A stretch of DNA of 64,000 nt from Calocera cornea HHB12733 (lineage: Eukaryota > Basidiomycota > Dacrymycetes > Dacrymycetales > Dacrymycetaceae): contig KV423917.1 of NCBI GenBank assembly GCA_001632435.1, positions 248,001 to 312,000 of the forward strand, read 5' to 3'. The notes beneath the pieces are model-generated. The model was not told the origin of the DNA, made no database searches, and saw only the letters and a list, made by a program, of their open reading frames with translations. A program made the translations under genes and the position numbers. Shown here piece by piece: positions 1-11,955 of the stretch (the stretch's first letter is position 1; every line of letters starts with the position of its first letter).

Positions 1-498
1 GGCCGTCGCATACAGCCCGCCGCCACCTCCCCCTCCGATGAGCACCATTTCAAAATTGGGAAACATTACAAGCCTCCTCCATCCTCAACGCTGGCTGCGA
101 CTCCAGCCTCGTCCCCCGCAAATACTGGTTCCAGATGTGGAGCTCGGTGCTCTAACTGTTCCAGAGGAGGAAACCCCGAAAGCCGGCTCGAGGTCGACGT
201 TGGCGTTGGTGCCCACATTGCAAGATCACCGGGACGCACACGAGGGAAGCACCTCGGAGAAAGCTCTGTCAATGATGCACCGCCAGCTTTTCGCCCAGAA
301 CGAGATACCGACCGAGCTTTCAATCTCGGCACAGGAACGGCCGTTGCCGGAGCAGGGCGCGTCGGTGCGTGATCACGGTGCGGACCCGCCTGGGAGGTCG
401 GGCGGAGAGCCGAGTTCAGCCCAAACAAGATCTGGGAAGGGCAGACGACCTCAGAGCAGGCAGTCGATATTACAGGGCCGCAGGAAGGCGAGGATTAA
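1..498 (+). CDS. 3' end of an unidentified gene (left-truncated)
   Basis: The frame starting at base 1 is open to a TGA at 370-372. It can continue after a candidate intron (donor GTCGGTGCG or GTGCGTGA near 361-365, acceptor near 409-414) into a short tail reading PNKIWEGQTTSEQAVD and ending with TAA at 496-498. The tail and the upstream stretch have coding-like codons, but no domain is recognised. The acceptor is weak, ending GAG rather than CAG or TAG. A second frame on the same strand is open from base 2 to a TAG at 527-529, so the true frame is uncertain. The gene begins outside the window. I do not assign a function. Confidence 0.35.
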
Positions 499-1177
499 CA
501 TGGGAAAGCAGGCCGCTCTGCAGGAGTAGGTGTCGCTGTCTTAGAACACTGCTTGTACGTTCGGTCAGGTCAGGCTGAGAAAATGACTATGCTGGTACCG
601 GGTGCGCATGTTGTCCGAGTGCATATATATCGACCCGTGTTGTCGGGCGGGGGACCGGGGTAGCATAATACAAGAATAGCATTAGTTCTTCATACGGACA
701 CGAAATCAGATTGGGCCAGCACCCACTCCCCTCTCGAGGTCAGCCAGCCGGATCGCGGGGCATCGCATGGTACGAATATATGCATAGGAGAAGTGAAGCA
801 TTAAACGGGATATTTGCTTGAGAGGTTTGGGTTCGGTCGGTTTGGGTCGATTCAATTCAGTCAAGGTCGGTCTGAGGAAGCGGGTTGCGGGTTGCAGCGG
901 CTTATTAGATTGGTTTGACGAGTCGCCAGATGTAAATCGGAAATCGGACGCGATGAGCAGTTGACATATGTCGAAACGCAGAGCGGAAGTCGGGCGGTAT
1001 GTACTTCTATCGGTAGATCGGGTGCTCTTCCTTCGCACGTTCATTCAGCCCCGGGAGGTCGAGGCGATTATGGTACTTTTGCCGACACGACTACCGTCGG
1101 TGTTGCACGCCGCCGCTGGCGGTGTACGTCTATCGTCTCTTTCCTGCGCGCACGCGGGTTGAGGATCGCGAATCGGC
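499..1177. other. Intergenic, no gene seen
   Basis: This is the stretch between the left-edge gene and the 3' end of the Pex14/Pex17-like gene on the minus strand. It is AT-richer than the flanking exons and contains short runs such as gttcggtcggtttgggtcg near 830. Open frames here are short and have no family resemblance. Confidence 0.5.
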
Positions 1178-2160
1178 TTAGACGGCACCAGCAAAGCTTC
1201 TCCTACACCCAAGATCAGCATGTACGCACAATGCCACAGGGAGAGGACCACGGCGCACCTGTTCAGAACAAGCCCCTTGACAGCCCTCGCTTCCCTCACG
1301 ACGCCCTCCGCCTCCCTCTCCCAGCGGGACAGGGCTTCTTCCCAAGCCTCCTCCGGCCCATTCTCGTGCGTCCCGTCGCCGGCAGCTGCCTGCCCAGCCT
1401 GGGCAGCCGAACGATTCTTCCCTGGTCCAGGGCCGTACGTGCGAGCAGAGACGTAGGAGGTCAGGGATGACAATGCTTGGAGGGCGCGCTGGGAGGAGGC
1501 GCGCGGGTCGTGCGCCGCTTTGAGCGCGGCGAGCTCAGCGGGGAGGTCGGCGATAGCAGGCTTCGACTCGACGGTAACTACCTCGGCGGTGGGCTCGACG
1601 GCGGGCTGAGTAGCAGGCTGAGACGGGGAAGAGGGGATTGGAGGGGCGGGGAGGCCGTGCGCCTTCGCCTGCGCGGCCTGCAGCTGGTGCAGCTGGGATG
1701 CGAGCCGTGTTGCGAGCGCTAGGGCGTGTGCTTTGAGCGCTGCGCGCCGGGCGAGCGTCTCGTCCAACCTTGGGAGGATGTATCGCTGTAGGAGCCGTCA
1801 GCATCGGGCTACGTAGATATATGCGGATGGGATAGAGGGGCAGGTGGTGCACAGTATTCGGGGTGGGTGACTGACGTAATAGATGAACCCCGCTACACCT
1901 CCCGTCACCCCCAACCAGGAGACGACCCTCGCAAGCGTACGGAGCATAGCCAGCAGCTGGGAGGCGGACGCGGGAGGGAGGATTATCGCGGGCAGGACGG
2001 GGGTGTAGTCGCGCTTTGGCAGTTCGGGGATGGAGTTGGTAAGGATGACTGCTGGCTGCTGGACGGCATCAGCTCTGCGAACGGGCGATGGCGGTGGAGG
2101 AGGAGGGCAGGGAGGAGGGGAGCCGCGCGGACGGGAGGGGGGAGGCGGGGGAGGCGGCAT
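1178..2160 (-). CDS. Pex14/Pex17-like peroxisomal membrane protein
   Basis: Three exons (2160-1876, 1785-1259, 1202-1178) give 278 residues with phase kept at both introns (90 and 56 bp). The protein starts with a proline-rich tract (MPPPPPPPSRPRG). A single membrane segment follows around residues 76-95 (RVVSWLGVTGGVAGFIYY), running directly into YILPRLDETLARR, an alanine-rich helix and a predicted coiled-coil region. A membrane span followed by an ILPR-type motif and a coiled coil is the architecture of fungal Pex14 and Pex14/17 docking proteins, which receive Pex5-cargo complexes at the peroxisome. The conserved globular N-terminal Pex14 domain is not present upstream of the proline tract, so a Pex17/Pex33-type accessory subunit fits better than full Pex14. 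The assignment rests on architecture, not on a search. Confidence 0.5.
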
Positions 2161-3782
2161 GTTGCTTGTCTAGTGCAGAGTCGAAGGGAGGAAGAGGTAT
2201 GGAGAGAGGTGTGAGTGCCGAGGAGCTTTTATGAGCTCGCTGCTGCGCTGGGTGCCAGGTGGTGGTGGTGGTGGGTGGTAGACCGGTGGTAAGTCGGAGG
2301 GTCGAGTCAGTTATACTCTGTCCCTCTCCCTGACCGTATGGTTCGGTGACGCCTGAAATTGCGACTTTTTGACAGGCAGGGGCAGCAGCGGGTGCCGGTC
2401 TGCGGCTGAATGCGCGAGATTGAGATAGGGATTAGGGTTTCTCCCTCCCTCCCGTTTGGGTTCCTTCGCACCTGGCCGGTGGGCGCTGGGCGGTGCAACG
2501 TACTTCTTTCCCTTTTCCCTTTTTCCTCGTCAGTGACGAGCGATGAGGTGAGTGCGACGGGGATTGGCGACAGGGATTGGATGGGAATCGCGAATCGGAT
2601 TGGAGATGGATAAGAGGCCGCGCGGCGCGGCTGCCGGCACACTTGAGTCGTCCACCCGCGTCCACCATACCGAGCGCAGATCAGCGCAGATTGCGAGGAC
2701 AGGAACTTTTGCGTGCGTCAGCCAGGCGTGATGGGCGAACGATCGGCAGATCGGCAGGGCGAGAGAATAGGAAAATCCCGTGCAGTTCAGTTCAGTTCAG
2801 TTCAGTTCAGTTCAGTGTGTGCAGCAACTTCCGTCACTGATCCCAGCGGATCGGGCGATCGGGCAAGGGAAGCCACGAATGCACCTCGCAACAGGCGTTT
2901 TTCAGGCGCACACTCATATGTACAAATAAGTACAAAGGAAGAAGAGGAAGAAGAAGAAGGCGGGCCAGACCTGAATCCTATATTCTTGTTCTGGCGTAAT
3001 CCCACTCCCCGATTCGCTCTTTCTCTTCCAATTCGCTCCTCCGTATGCCGATTTCCTCTCAGTCCTCCCACTCACTTTCCCACGCGCACTCGCCTCAACG
3101 CGGCCTGAACTGAAACGCGGCGACGGTCGTCACGCCATTTTTCCATTTCTCAAATCAAAAATCAAAGCCTCACATCAAAGCTCACAGGGTGCAGGGGCGA
3201 TTCAGGAAAGAAACCGCGGAGGTCGTCATCCCCCAATGAGAGCGGGCGGATGTCGCACTCCGCTCTACGCGCACACATCGGGAAATGCCGCGGTCCTACA
3301 TCCAGCGCGCGAACCACATATATGCGCATTCTTATGCGTGTATAAGACCCGTGCCGATAGATGGTTGTGGTTGATAGGAGAATGAAGGGCTGAACGACCC
3401 AGAAGAGGATGTCCGATGCGGTCGATCCTACAGATTCCGGTTTAGTGATGGGATTCTAGGCGCGCACCCTGTGCTGATGGGCCGGGCGAGTCATGTCGCT
3501 GTAAGAAGCCCGTCTTTTGTGCGCTGGACGTCCAGGCCGTACGACACCGTGTGCTTCCCGAGGAGAACGTGCGACCGGCCGGTCGTCATCGCGCGACGGG
3601 AGCGGTACGCGGTGCCTTCCTTTGCTTTTGGTTTCTCCTCCGCCGAGGCAGTCGGCCCCTTCCATCCCGGGTCAAGGAGCAAGAGATTTCATTTTGTGCA
3701 TATTATGATAGTTAAACCAATCAACACCGACACTTACTACACCTGCATCCATTTTGTGCGCTGCTCTTATGCGCGGTATGCT
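2161..3782. other. Long intergenic region with simple repeats
   Basis: No gene is supported in these 1.6 kb between the Pex14-like start and the end of the M28 peptidase gene. The region holds a pentanucleotide microsatellite (2783-2815), an AAG/GAG-rich tract near 2937-2960 and a CATATATGCGC site at 3317. Open frames are short, lie on both strands and lack plausible splice partners. Confidence 0.5.
2783..2815. repeat. Pentanucleotide microsatellite (CAGTT)n
   Basis: Six consecutive copies of CAGTT are directly visible, followed by a partial seventh. The tract lies in intergenic sequence, and the copy number is likely to vary between strains. Confidence 0.9.
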
Positions 3783-6700
3783 CTACGCATGGCACGATGC
3801 AGTCTTGACGGTTAAGCCCTCGGCCGCGGCGTTGATGAGCTCCGTGAGCCGCTCAGCCTCGGACACGGCGAGCGTGGCGTCCTTCTCGATCGTGAACGCC
3901 TCCGTGAGGCCTGGGAAGGTCGTAGCGCCGTACCCTACCTCGCTGTCAGTCCACTGCTCTTTCACACAGACAATAAAGGACGAGCGCACCAAGCCACAAG
4001 CCCGGAGCAACGAGCACATTCTTGTACCAGTCCCTGTCCTTCAGCCCCTCCGGGCTGATGAACGCCCGCTCGAAGCTCGCGAGCTGCTTGTTGACCTTCC
4101 TGACCCGCTTGGCAGCCTTGATGAGCGCCTTTGGCACCACGTGGGCCGGGCTGGGCTTGACGCCAAAGATGCGCTTGACGAACTCGCGGACCTTGCCGAA
4201 CTTGCGCTTCAGGCACTGCCCCTTGCCGGCGCCGTGGTGTGGGCCGTGGTGCTTCATGTACTTCTTGAGCTCTTTGATCAGCTCCGCTTCGGCCGTGGCC
4301 TTCTCCGCGTCGAGGGCGAGCGAGGCGGACTGCAGGGAGGAGATGGCCTCGCTTAGCGCGGAGAAGTCGAAGGAGTAGGACAAGGAGGCCGCGACGTCCT
4401 GGACCCTGCGCACAACGTCAGCATCCCGCTCGAAAATGGGTAGGAAGACGACGCACTTCTGCAAGTAGTAGCTCAGCTCGAACGCATACTGCGTCGTGTT
4501 AATCGGGAGGATGATCGCGTCCGAGATCCGCAAAGCCGACAGGCCGAGGTACTTGGCCACCGCCGCGTGCCGGTGGTACCCGGGATCACCGAACTTCTCC
4601 ATCCACGTGACCGAGTCGTACACCGAGTGGTAGTGGTACACCGGGTCGGAGACGACGCTGGTGAAGCCGCCGTCCGAGCTCGCGACGCCGATATGCTGCA
4701 GGAAGATGGTGTAGTCTGACCCGCTGCCGAGGGCCGAGACAGCGGTGTACTCTGCCTTGCCGACCTCCTCGGGCAGCAGCCCAGCGGCTGCGCGGGCAAG
4801 GACAGACGCGCGCGTGTCGGCTTCGTCGTCCATCCACGCCACGCGCTCATCTCGGAAGCGGCTCGCCTCCTCCTGGCTCATGGCGGCCATGCCAGGGCGC
4901 TCAGTGTAGATGCCCGAGTCCTTCGTCGCGTCCCAGAGGGTGCGCTTGGGGTCGGTCGGGTGCGGCACGGCCTCGGCGGAGGAGCGCACGACGTGGGCGA
5001 GCGAGGGAGAGGCTCCGATGTGGAAGCGCGAGCCGGAGGCAGAGACATCCACGTTCAGGTAGGCCACGACGTGGTCCTCGATCCAGCTGGCAAAGTCCTC
5101 GCCCCACTCGGTCGAGCCGATCAGGCCGTACTGCGCGCTTAAGCATCAGCACAGCTCTCCCTAAATAACTTGTAGGGAAGAAACGCACCTCCTCAGCGTC
5201 CCAGGAAGCGAACAAGATAGTCCTGAGCGGCTTCCAGCCCTTCTCCAGGAGGACCGAGAAGCCCTCCACGATCTCGTGCACGGTCGCAGATCCCGAAGTA
5301 GGATCAGCAGCGCCCATGACCCACGCTACTCCTTGTCAGCACCTGCTCTATACACCGGAGAGCACATAGACTGACCATCACGATGGTTCCCGATGATGAC
5401 GACCTCGTCGGCGATATGCCCCGGGATAGTGGCCATAACGTTCCAAATAGGCATAACATGGTCGTTCACTACACCCGGCCCCCACTCGTATCAGCGCCTC
5501 TCTCTTCCAACGCGTGGCAAGTACGCACCCTTGTTGACAACCTTGACAACCACGCCCTCGCCGCCCGCGATCTCCTTGAGCGTCTCGGCGTTCTTCTGGC
5601 TCAGCGGCAAGCTCGGGATCCCCGGGATGTTGCCCCCGTCCAAGCGCGTCGAGTTCGGGTACGCAGGCTGGTTGGGCGTCGTCGGATCACCGGGGTAAAG
5701 GCTGAGGTACTGCACACTCCCGCGCTGGATGGCGGTCGGCGCGCGCGCCGGGCCCGCAGGGTACTCCTCGTACACTGCCGAAACGACGCCGTTGTCGTCC
5801 ACCGGGTCGGAGTAAATGATGCACGCGCCGCAGCCTGCCTCCTCGGCGGCCTTGACCTTGAGCCCGCGGAACAGCTTGCCGTACTGCACGAGGGCGATGC
5901 ACCCTTCTGTGGCGACACCCTGCGCGCGGAGCGCAGAGAGGGCGTCCGCCAGCTCCTCGGGCGAGCCGTATCCAGCGTACACGAGAGGTCCGGAGGCACT
6001 CCCGTTCTTGCTCAGGCCGTGCCAGGGCCCGATGAACTCTGCGAACTCGCCGCCGATGTCCCCCTCCAGGGGGAGCTCCTCGAGCGGTGCAGCCCAGAGC
6101 AGCTCGCCATCCTTCCACGCCTCGATCGCCTGCCCTCCCTTGATGGGCTCGTTCATGACCGGGAAGTACTTGTCGATCCACGCGCTGGGCTTGCTGCCGA
6201 ACTTGGACGCTGACAGGGTGGCGGACTGCGACTCAGGCGTGCCGGCGTCGTAGATTGGTGGGTCGGAGGGAACGGGGACACCGAATTTGTTCTGGAAGTG
6301 GGACAGGACGTGGAGAGCCGTGATCAGGTCGCCTTCCGACCCGGCGCGGTGGGGCGTCGAAGCGAGGAGGACGGAGCGTGCGTGTGCAGAGTCGTTCGTC
6401 GGGATGGTACTACCCGCATACACATCAGTTTTAGGCTTGGTCCTCCTTGACAAGACAGCAGGAGAGAGAAACGCACATGAACAACTCCTGTGCCTCCTTC
6501 CACCCAATATGCTTCTCCTCCATGATCCCGCTAGCCCAGAAGCCCGCAACCTCCTCAGGCATGCCAAGCAAGCGCGTCATCGTCCTCCTCGCCTCCTCCT
6601 CATCGGCACCGAACTCGAGCATACCCTTCCTCCCTCCATGAGCGTGGGGGTGGGAGACGTCATGCGAGGAGAAGAGGGAAGCGAGCTCATGCCTGTAGAC

Positions 6701-6856
6701 GAGCACCGCGAACGCTGCTGCGTAAAGGCCGACGATCAAGTGCTTGATGGCGCGGCGGCGGGGCTGCCTGCGTGGCTGCTCTTGCTGCTGCTCGTGGGGG
6801 AGGTCAGACTGTGGGAGGAGCGCATACTGCTGCTGCTTCTCGGCGAAGAACGGCAT
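3783..6856 (-). CDS. M28B metallopeptidase, glutamate carboxypeptidase II / transferrin-receptor-like
   Basis: Six exons (6856-6477, 6409-5529, 5468-5376, 5325-5189, 5130-3990, 3934-3783) give 927 residues with phase kept throughout. A basic cytoplasmic N-terminus is followed by one signal-anchor segment ([17 protein letters not shown]), so this is a type II membrane protein, probably vacuolar or secretory. A protease-associated insert ([24 protein letters not shown]) precedes the catalytic domain. All co-catalytic zinc-site elements are visible: HRDAW, GAADP, WDAEEYGL with the general-base Glu, [10 protein letters not shown] and [12 protein letters not shown]. The C-terminus has the dimerisation-domain signature [15 protein letters not shown]. 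The family removes residues from small peptides. The first Met of the reading frame (6946) precedes a non-conserved stretch, so I chose MPFFAEK at 6856. The dimerisation domain carries a His- and Lys-rich insertion at about 4110-4260. Confidence 0.93.
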
Positions 6857-7602
6857 CCTTGCCTGTTTACCTGCTTGGAGGGTAAGAGGCAGGCAGGCAG
6901 GTAGGTAGTGGTCGCAGAGAGAGAGAGAGAGCCGTGCTCGTGCCAATCGATAGAATGCTCTGCCGCTTCGACTGTATTAGCCCCCGCGTCCGCTCGGGTT
7001 CGGGTTACAGCTCCAGATCACCCCGGGCGATGTGAGACGTGCAGTACAGCACCTCTGATAACAAGCGAGCTGGCACAACGCGTGGGGGAGCACGACCCGG
7101 CGGGAGCAGACAGGGATGCTGGCCGACGTCGGCAGGCGGGCAACAGAGGCCGGCGGGAAGGGACAGGGATGAATGGGGATGGCGTAATGAGGGCGCGCAA
7201 GGGTCTCGCGCGTCATTGGCCAGTCGGCCCTGGGTGCCCTATCTAGTCCTGCAGGGTACTGTACCGTAGACTTTGTGGCAGAGGTCGGGGAGGTAGAGAT
7301 CATAGATGGCATTTGACAGAGCGGTCTGTTGACTAAATTGTGAGACGACCTCTCAATACTAGTCGTCCTTCTGCGGGGAAGCCGATCACTCCGCCTTCCG
7401 CCCGTCACCGGAAACACGCCGCGACCTTCCCCGCGCATCGCCGGCTTCTGCCAATATAAACTTCCCCCGGCAAGTACAGAACAAGCGCTAATGCTGTCGA
7501 ATAATATAAGCTCCAGTGTTATACTACTTACGGATATAGCTGTCGTAATACTATCATAGTGTGTCTTCTCTTCTGCCACGGCATCGGGCGCCCGACGCGC
7601 GT
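6857..7602. other. Intergenic between two minus-strand genes
   Basis: This holds the upstream region of the M28 peptidase, including a GA dinucleotide run at about 6914-6932, and the 3' flank of the lipase-fold gene. The frames crossing it are short and have no recognisable motif. Confidence 0.5.
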
Positions 7603-10478
7603 CTACAGCCACTCGAACTCCAGCTCCCTCAGATCCCGCATCACCTCCCAATACGCGCCCATCCCGTGCCCCACCAGACCGCCCACGACCGGCCAATCCT
7701 GCACGAGCCTCCTCAAGCGCGACGCGGTATCGTTCTGGGAGCGCTCGGGGCGGAGGGTGCCGCCCGCCCGTGGTGAGCGGGTATGTGATGCTAAAAAGGA
7801 GCTGCGCGAGGTGTGCTTGTCCAGCACGAGGACGCGCGGAGAGTGGGGCGTTAGTTGCAGACCCGTCCCGAGGTGGTGCTGCGTTGCTGTGTCCACTAGG
7901 GGCGCGTAAGTCACTTTGCAGATACGCGCGGAAGGGACGTACAGTTCCAGCTCTTGTGCAGAGCGAGGGAATCCTTCGGCTAGAGCGGAATGTCAGGTTG
8001 GGATTGACATGTCGCCCAAAACACGCACGTTGACAACCCGCCAGAGCGCTCTCGGCCGCTCCCACTGCTTAGTCTCCTTATGGTCAAACTCTGCGGCACA
8101 TGTCAGCCCGATCCATGCGCCTATATAGCGCTCCACGCACCCCGCACGCTCTTCTTGTCGCAGACCGTCGGTGCCCCAAACACATACCCGTCGCTCACCT
8201 CGACTGTCTCGCCAAAGTCACCCGGCTTTGCGTCCAGTGCTGCGGCCATAGCCAGAGAGGCGATGGCCGCTCCGGAGCCGTGCCCGGTGAAGTACAGCTG
8301 GATTGGCTCGTCGGTCGTCAGCTGGGAGGCGATGATGCGAACGGTGCGGATTATCGTGTGGTAGGGTATGCGGCTGTCGATGGAGGCGCGACGGGGAAAC
8401 AGTCGGTCCGAGTAGCAAGAGCGGACTAAAGGACAGTTAGTGCAGTATTGATGGCGGCATTAGGTCGCGTACCTTTTCCAAATCCATGGACGTATTGGCC
8501 GAGATGGATAGAGGGAGACATGGCTTGGCGGATAAACTCATCGACTTCGGTCACGGACTCCCCTGCGGTCGATCAGTATGCCGCCTCGTTGGCATCTCGA
8601 GGATTGAACATACCCTTGAATGCCAGAACAATCCAGTTCGATTTCAAACTGCAGGAACGTGTTAGAGCGAAGCCAACGAGTTGGCAGATGTCATTTACTC
8701 ATAGAAAGCCGCACAGCATGCCGAGCTGCTGGTATTGAGTTCGCTAACCGGGGTGTATTCCAAACCGATGCCGATGGCCGACAGGCGCACATACTGTTCT
8801 CCTTGTTTCGCGAACCTATCCGCGGTGGGTTTGACCTGGCGCAGCTCCAGCAGCCCGTTCAGCTGTAGCAGAAGGCGCGCAGCATCCAGATCGAACACGC
8901 GAGCAGTGTCGCTGTGCCGGTTTACCGAGAGGGCTAGCTTCCCAGCGTCGGCTTGTTCTTTGGAAAGACAGTCGAATAGTGTGTAGTCGTTTTGGTGGTT
9001 GAGTTGTAGCACTGGCGTGGTAAGTTTACATAAGGCACTACCGTGTACACAGGAAACGGATATACTCACGTTGAGGTATAGAACGAATGCGATATTTTGC
9101 TCGGACGGAGGTCCACGAGTCTTGTATGAAATGAACAAAGTAGGTGAGGATGGGTAATATGGTCGAGAGAACTGCGAAGAGGAGGATATGCAACGCTTGG
9201 GACGGTTCTGCAGCATCGTCAGCGACAAACAAATCGAAGATGGATGCATTCCTTACTTCCGATACTCCGAAAAGCAGCGGTGCCGGCCTTGAACCAGAGA
9301 GTGAGACAGAACGCCGCGTATTGCTCCACATCCTTGGCAGACAATGGCCTTGCCGTCTTCGCACCAACAGGCTTTGGTTCGGGGTGGACCGAATCCTGCC
9401 GCTTGAGCTGCTGCAGCATGTCCGCCATTGTAACTGTCGAAGGCGGCGCGCCGCTATCCGGGCTGGCCACGAATGTCGGTGTAAATGCCTGGTTGCCGGA
9501 GGTAGGTGTCTTCGGTGGGAGTATATGAGTGTTAACCGAGTTCGACTTCCGGGGTGTAGGCGCAGACGGTCGGGGCGGATACGCATGATCGGCGAGATCG
9601 GACAGATCAGATGTGGCCGTATTGTCTGTGCTGACTGTATCAGGTCCTGGAAGGCCGCTCGTGCCGTTGACACGCAAGCTGGTCTTGCGCTTTGTCCGAT
9701 AACGGAGCCCGTGAGCGGAGGGATGTTCGTTTTCGGATGTCTCTGGTAGACCGTCGAACTGACGTCTTGTCGGAGATGGAAGTGGGGTGGGTAAGGGCGA
9801 CACTTTGGCTTGGCGCTCTCCAAAGCTGGTGGTGCGCGAAGGTGCGTTACTGTTCAGCGTATATGCGGACGACCGACGCGATCGGTGCAGGTCGGATGGG
9901 AAGAGCAGCGAGTTCCTCGTGGGCGAGACCTCCGGTTCGAACACGGCATCCAGTTCAGGAGATTCGCGATCATCAGGAACAACTAGAGGGAAGGAGGCGC
10001 GTCGTTGGAGGAGGAGGTCGATATCCGAAAATGGCTTGAGCGAACGCGGGGAGTTGGAACGACTTTGCTGGTCATCAGGTGGGTGATCTTCATCATGGTC
10101 TTGATCACCATCGGCAGTGTAGTATGACAGACGTGACGGCTGCTCGGTCCACGTTTCGTCTGCGGTAGGCGCGGTGTAGAAGGCCGTGTTCGCGTCCGTA
10201 GGGCTGGAGCTCTTGGTGCTGGGTGGCTTCGTCTGCGCTTGTATGCTTGACGCCATCGCCACGTCCTGCATAGATGTGGAGCTGCTTGCCACTTCTGGCT
10301 CGTCATCCTCGTCCAGAAGAGACAGCGCGGCCGCATGAAAAGATTGCGAGCCCGAGGTGTCAAGCTGGCCGTCCACCATCAGAGGTGCTATGATAGGCAT
10401 AGACGCCGGCCGTCCGCCAAGAGAGATCGACACCGGACGCGGCCCCGGTCGAGGAGGAGTACGGCGTTGTTCAGACAT
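7603..10478 (-). CDS. Class-3 lipase-fold protein with altered nucleophile elbow
   Basis: Nine exons (10478-9257, 9207-9070, 9011-8699, 8648-8614, 8562-8473, 8425-8141, 8090-8029, 7979-7943, 7895-7603) give 824 residues with every junction in phase. Residues 1 to about 390 are a Ser/Pro-rich, probably disordered region. A hydrophobic segment follows (ALHILLFAVLSTILPILTYFVHF). The C-terminal half has class-3 lipase landmarks: NWIVLAFKGES, a helix reading YHTIIRTVRIIASQL, then YFTGHGSGAAIASLA, YVFGAPTVCD, WRVVNPKDSLAL and a late GLVGHGMG. In ordinary class-3 lipases the elbow is GHSxG; here it reads GHGSG, so the canonical serine position is Gly. The candidate Asp and His remain. It may be a non-catalytic or re-tuned hydrolase. 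The start at 10478 (MSEQRRTPP) was chosen because the upstream codons look untranslated. Confidence 0.8.
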
Positions 10479-11152
10479 ATGCAACAGTAATCTGGGAGTG
10501 GGAATGAGAGACAGAGGAGATACAAACAGGAAGACGACGAGAAAGAGGCTGGACGAAATTTGGGCTGCGGTGGGGGCGTCATTGGCTGCAAAATAGGGTT
10601 GCCGCACCCGATCCCGGCGTTTAACGTGCGCCGAGAAGTGGCTGTACGCTGCTTCTTTCTTCCTAAGGGTCTGATGAATAGTGCCTGGCCGCCGCACAGC
10701 TATTAATGAGGTCCATCAACATTCCAGCCAATATCATATCACTCCTATAACTCCTTGCTGGTCTATGTGAAGGTACGCTTTACTCTGATACAATTGTCGT
10801 GGCATTCTGCTTTCCCGATGGAAACGGCTGGACGGCTGGACAACTGCTACCCCATGGGACGCGGGGAGCAAGGTTATCATGTGGCAATTAATCACTCGGC
10901 GGGGTGGATACAGAGCGGTTGGTACATTCGCTCGGGTAGCGAAAGGGCAGTCCTTGCTTTCTTCTGCGACTGGCCAAATGCAGGCTCTCTTCAATCGCTG
11001 CACAAACTTCGAGATTCAAGTACTGCTCCACCTCGACCAGAAAAGGAACTCCGGGAACGAAGTAATGAACCGACCGCAAATGACGTCCCAACTCCGAGAT
11101 CGTCGGCTCAATCACCTCCTGTCTGCCTCGTGCTCTCAGTGTCTTCGCATTC
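10479..11152. other. Intergenic, divergent spacer
   Basis: This separates the lipase-fold gene (minus) from the small secreted-protein gene (plus). Short frames on both strands show no domain. The right end is the promoter of the secreted-protein gene. Confidence 0.5.
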
Positions 11153-11158
11153 TATAAA
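11153..11158 (+). promoter_or_regulatory. TATA box of the small secreted-protein gene
   Basis: TATAAA lies 85 bp upstream of the ATG at 11238. This is a normal TATA-to-start distance for a fungal gene with a short 5' leader. The role is inferred from motif and position. Confidence 0.5.
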
Positions 11159-11237
11159 GAGACCCTGTATGCCCGGGGAGAGGGCAGCATAAATCAACAA
11201 CCGTCGCTCACTGTTGCAACCGATCCAGCCCATCACA

Positions 11238-11955
11238 ATGCTCGCCTTTACTGCCGTTCTTGCGTTTCTCACCGCGGTCGCCATCGCTGCTCCTTCCCGC
11301 AATCCCATCAATGAGCTGAAGCTCCGTCGCTCAGATGGGTCGGTCCGCGATCTCCTGGAGCGCGCCGGACCGAGCGGCTCCGTAAACTCACCTTCTGTAC
11401 GGTAGCCATCCACAAACTTCAACTCCTTGCTAAAAGTGAGACAGGGCGGTACTGGCTATATCAACTACAACTACAACGGCTGTCAGTACTCCTCTTGTGA
11501 TGAGGTGATTGTACTGATTCACCATGGCCCTGTAGACGCGACCGAATGGATCTACATCGACTACTCAGCCGTTAGGGATCAGTCGAGCGGCACGGACACG
11601 ATCGGAATTGATTTGTACTTGGAAACGGTCGATGGCTCTCCCCTTGGATTTGACGGAACCGTACGATAGACGATACTACAACGAGGAGTTACTGATGCAA
11701 CGGTCAGATCACCAACGGTTTCATGGCTCCCACGCCCGTGAGCGACACCGTCATTGGCTGGTTCCTCTTCCCCAAGAACGCTTGCGGCACATTCCGTACG
11801 TTCACAATCGCCGATGCAGCGCGAAATCGTGATCCTCACTCCGTTCTGTAGGTCTTGTCTTCATCGAGCACCAGATCTACCAGACGACCCAAGTTATCCA
11901 GTTCCGCTCCGCGGCGCCGACTATCACCATCACCTGCGAGCCGTATACTGGATGA
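11238..11955 (+). CDS. Small secreted protein, function unknown
   Basis: Four exons (11238-11396, 11445-11660, 11708-11795, 11852-11955) give 188 residues in phase. The N-terminus is a clear signal peptide (MLAFTAVLAFLTAVAIAAP), followed by a short pro-like stretch (LKLRRSDG). The mature part is rich in Tyr, Ile, Val and Thr and has four visible cysteines (NGCQYSSCDEV, KNACGTF, ITCEPYTG), consistent with a compact beta-rich extracellular domain held by disulfides. The alternation of hydrophobic strands and the closing Cys suggest an intact fold. It fits a small secreted protein of basidiomycetes, but I recognise no named family. Confidence 0.75.

Noticed and set aside
5383..6213. 276-codon plus-strand open frame opposite the M28 peptidase
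   Set aside because: Antisense of conserved peptidase exons; Arg/Leu/Val-rich with no domain. The same applies to 6287-6904.
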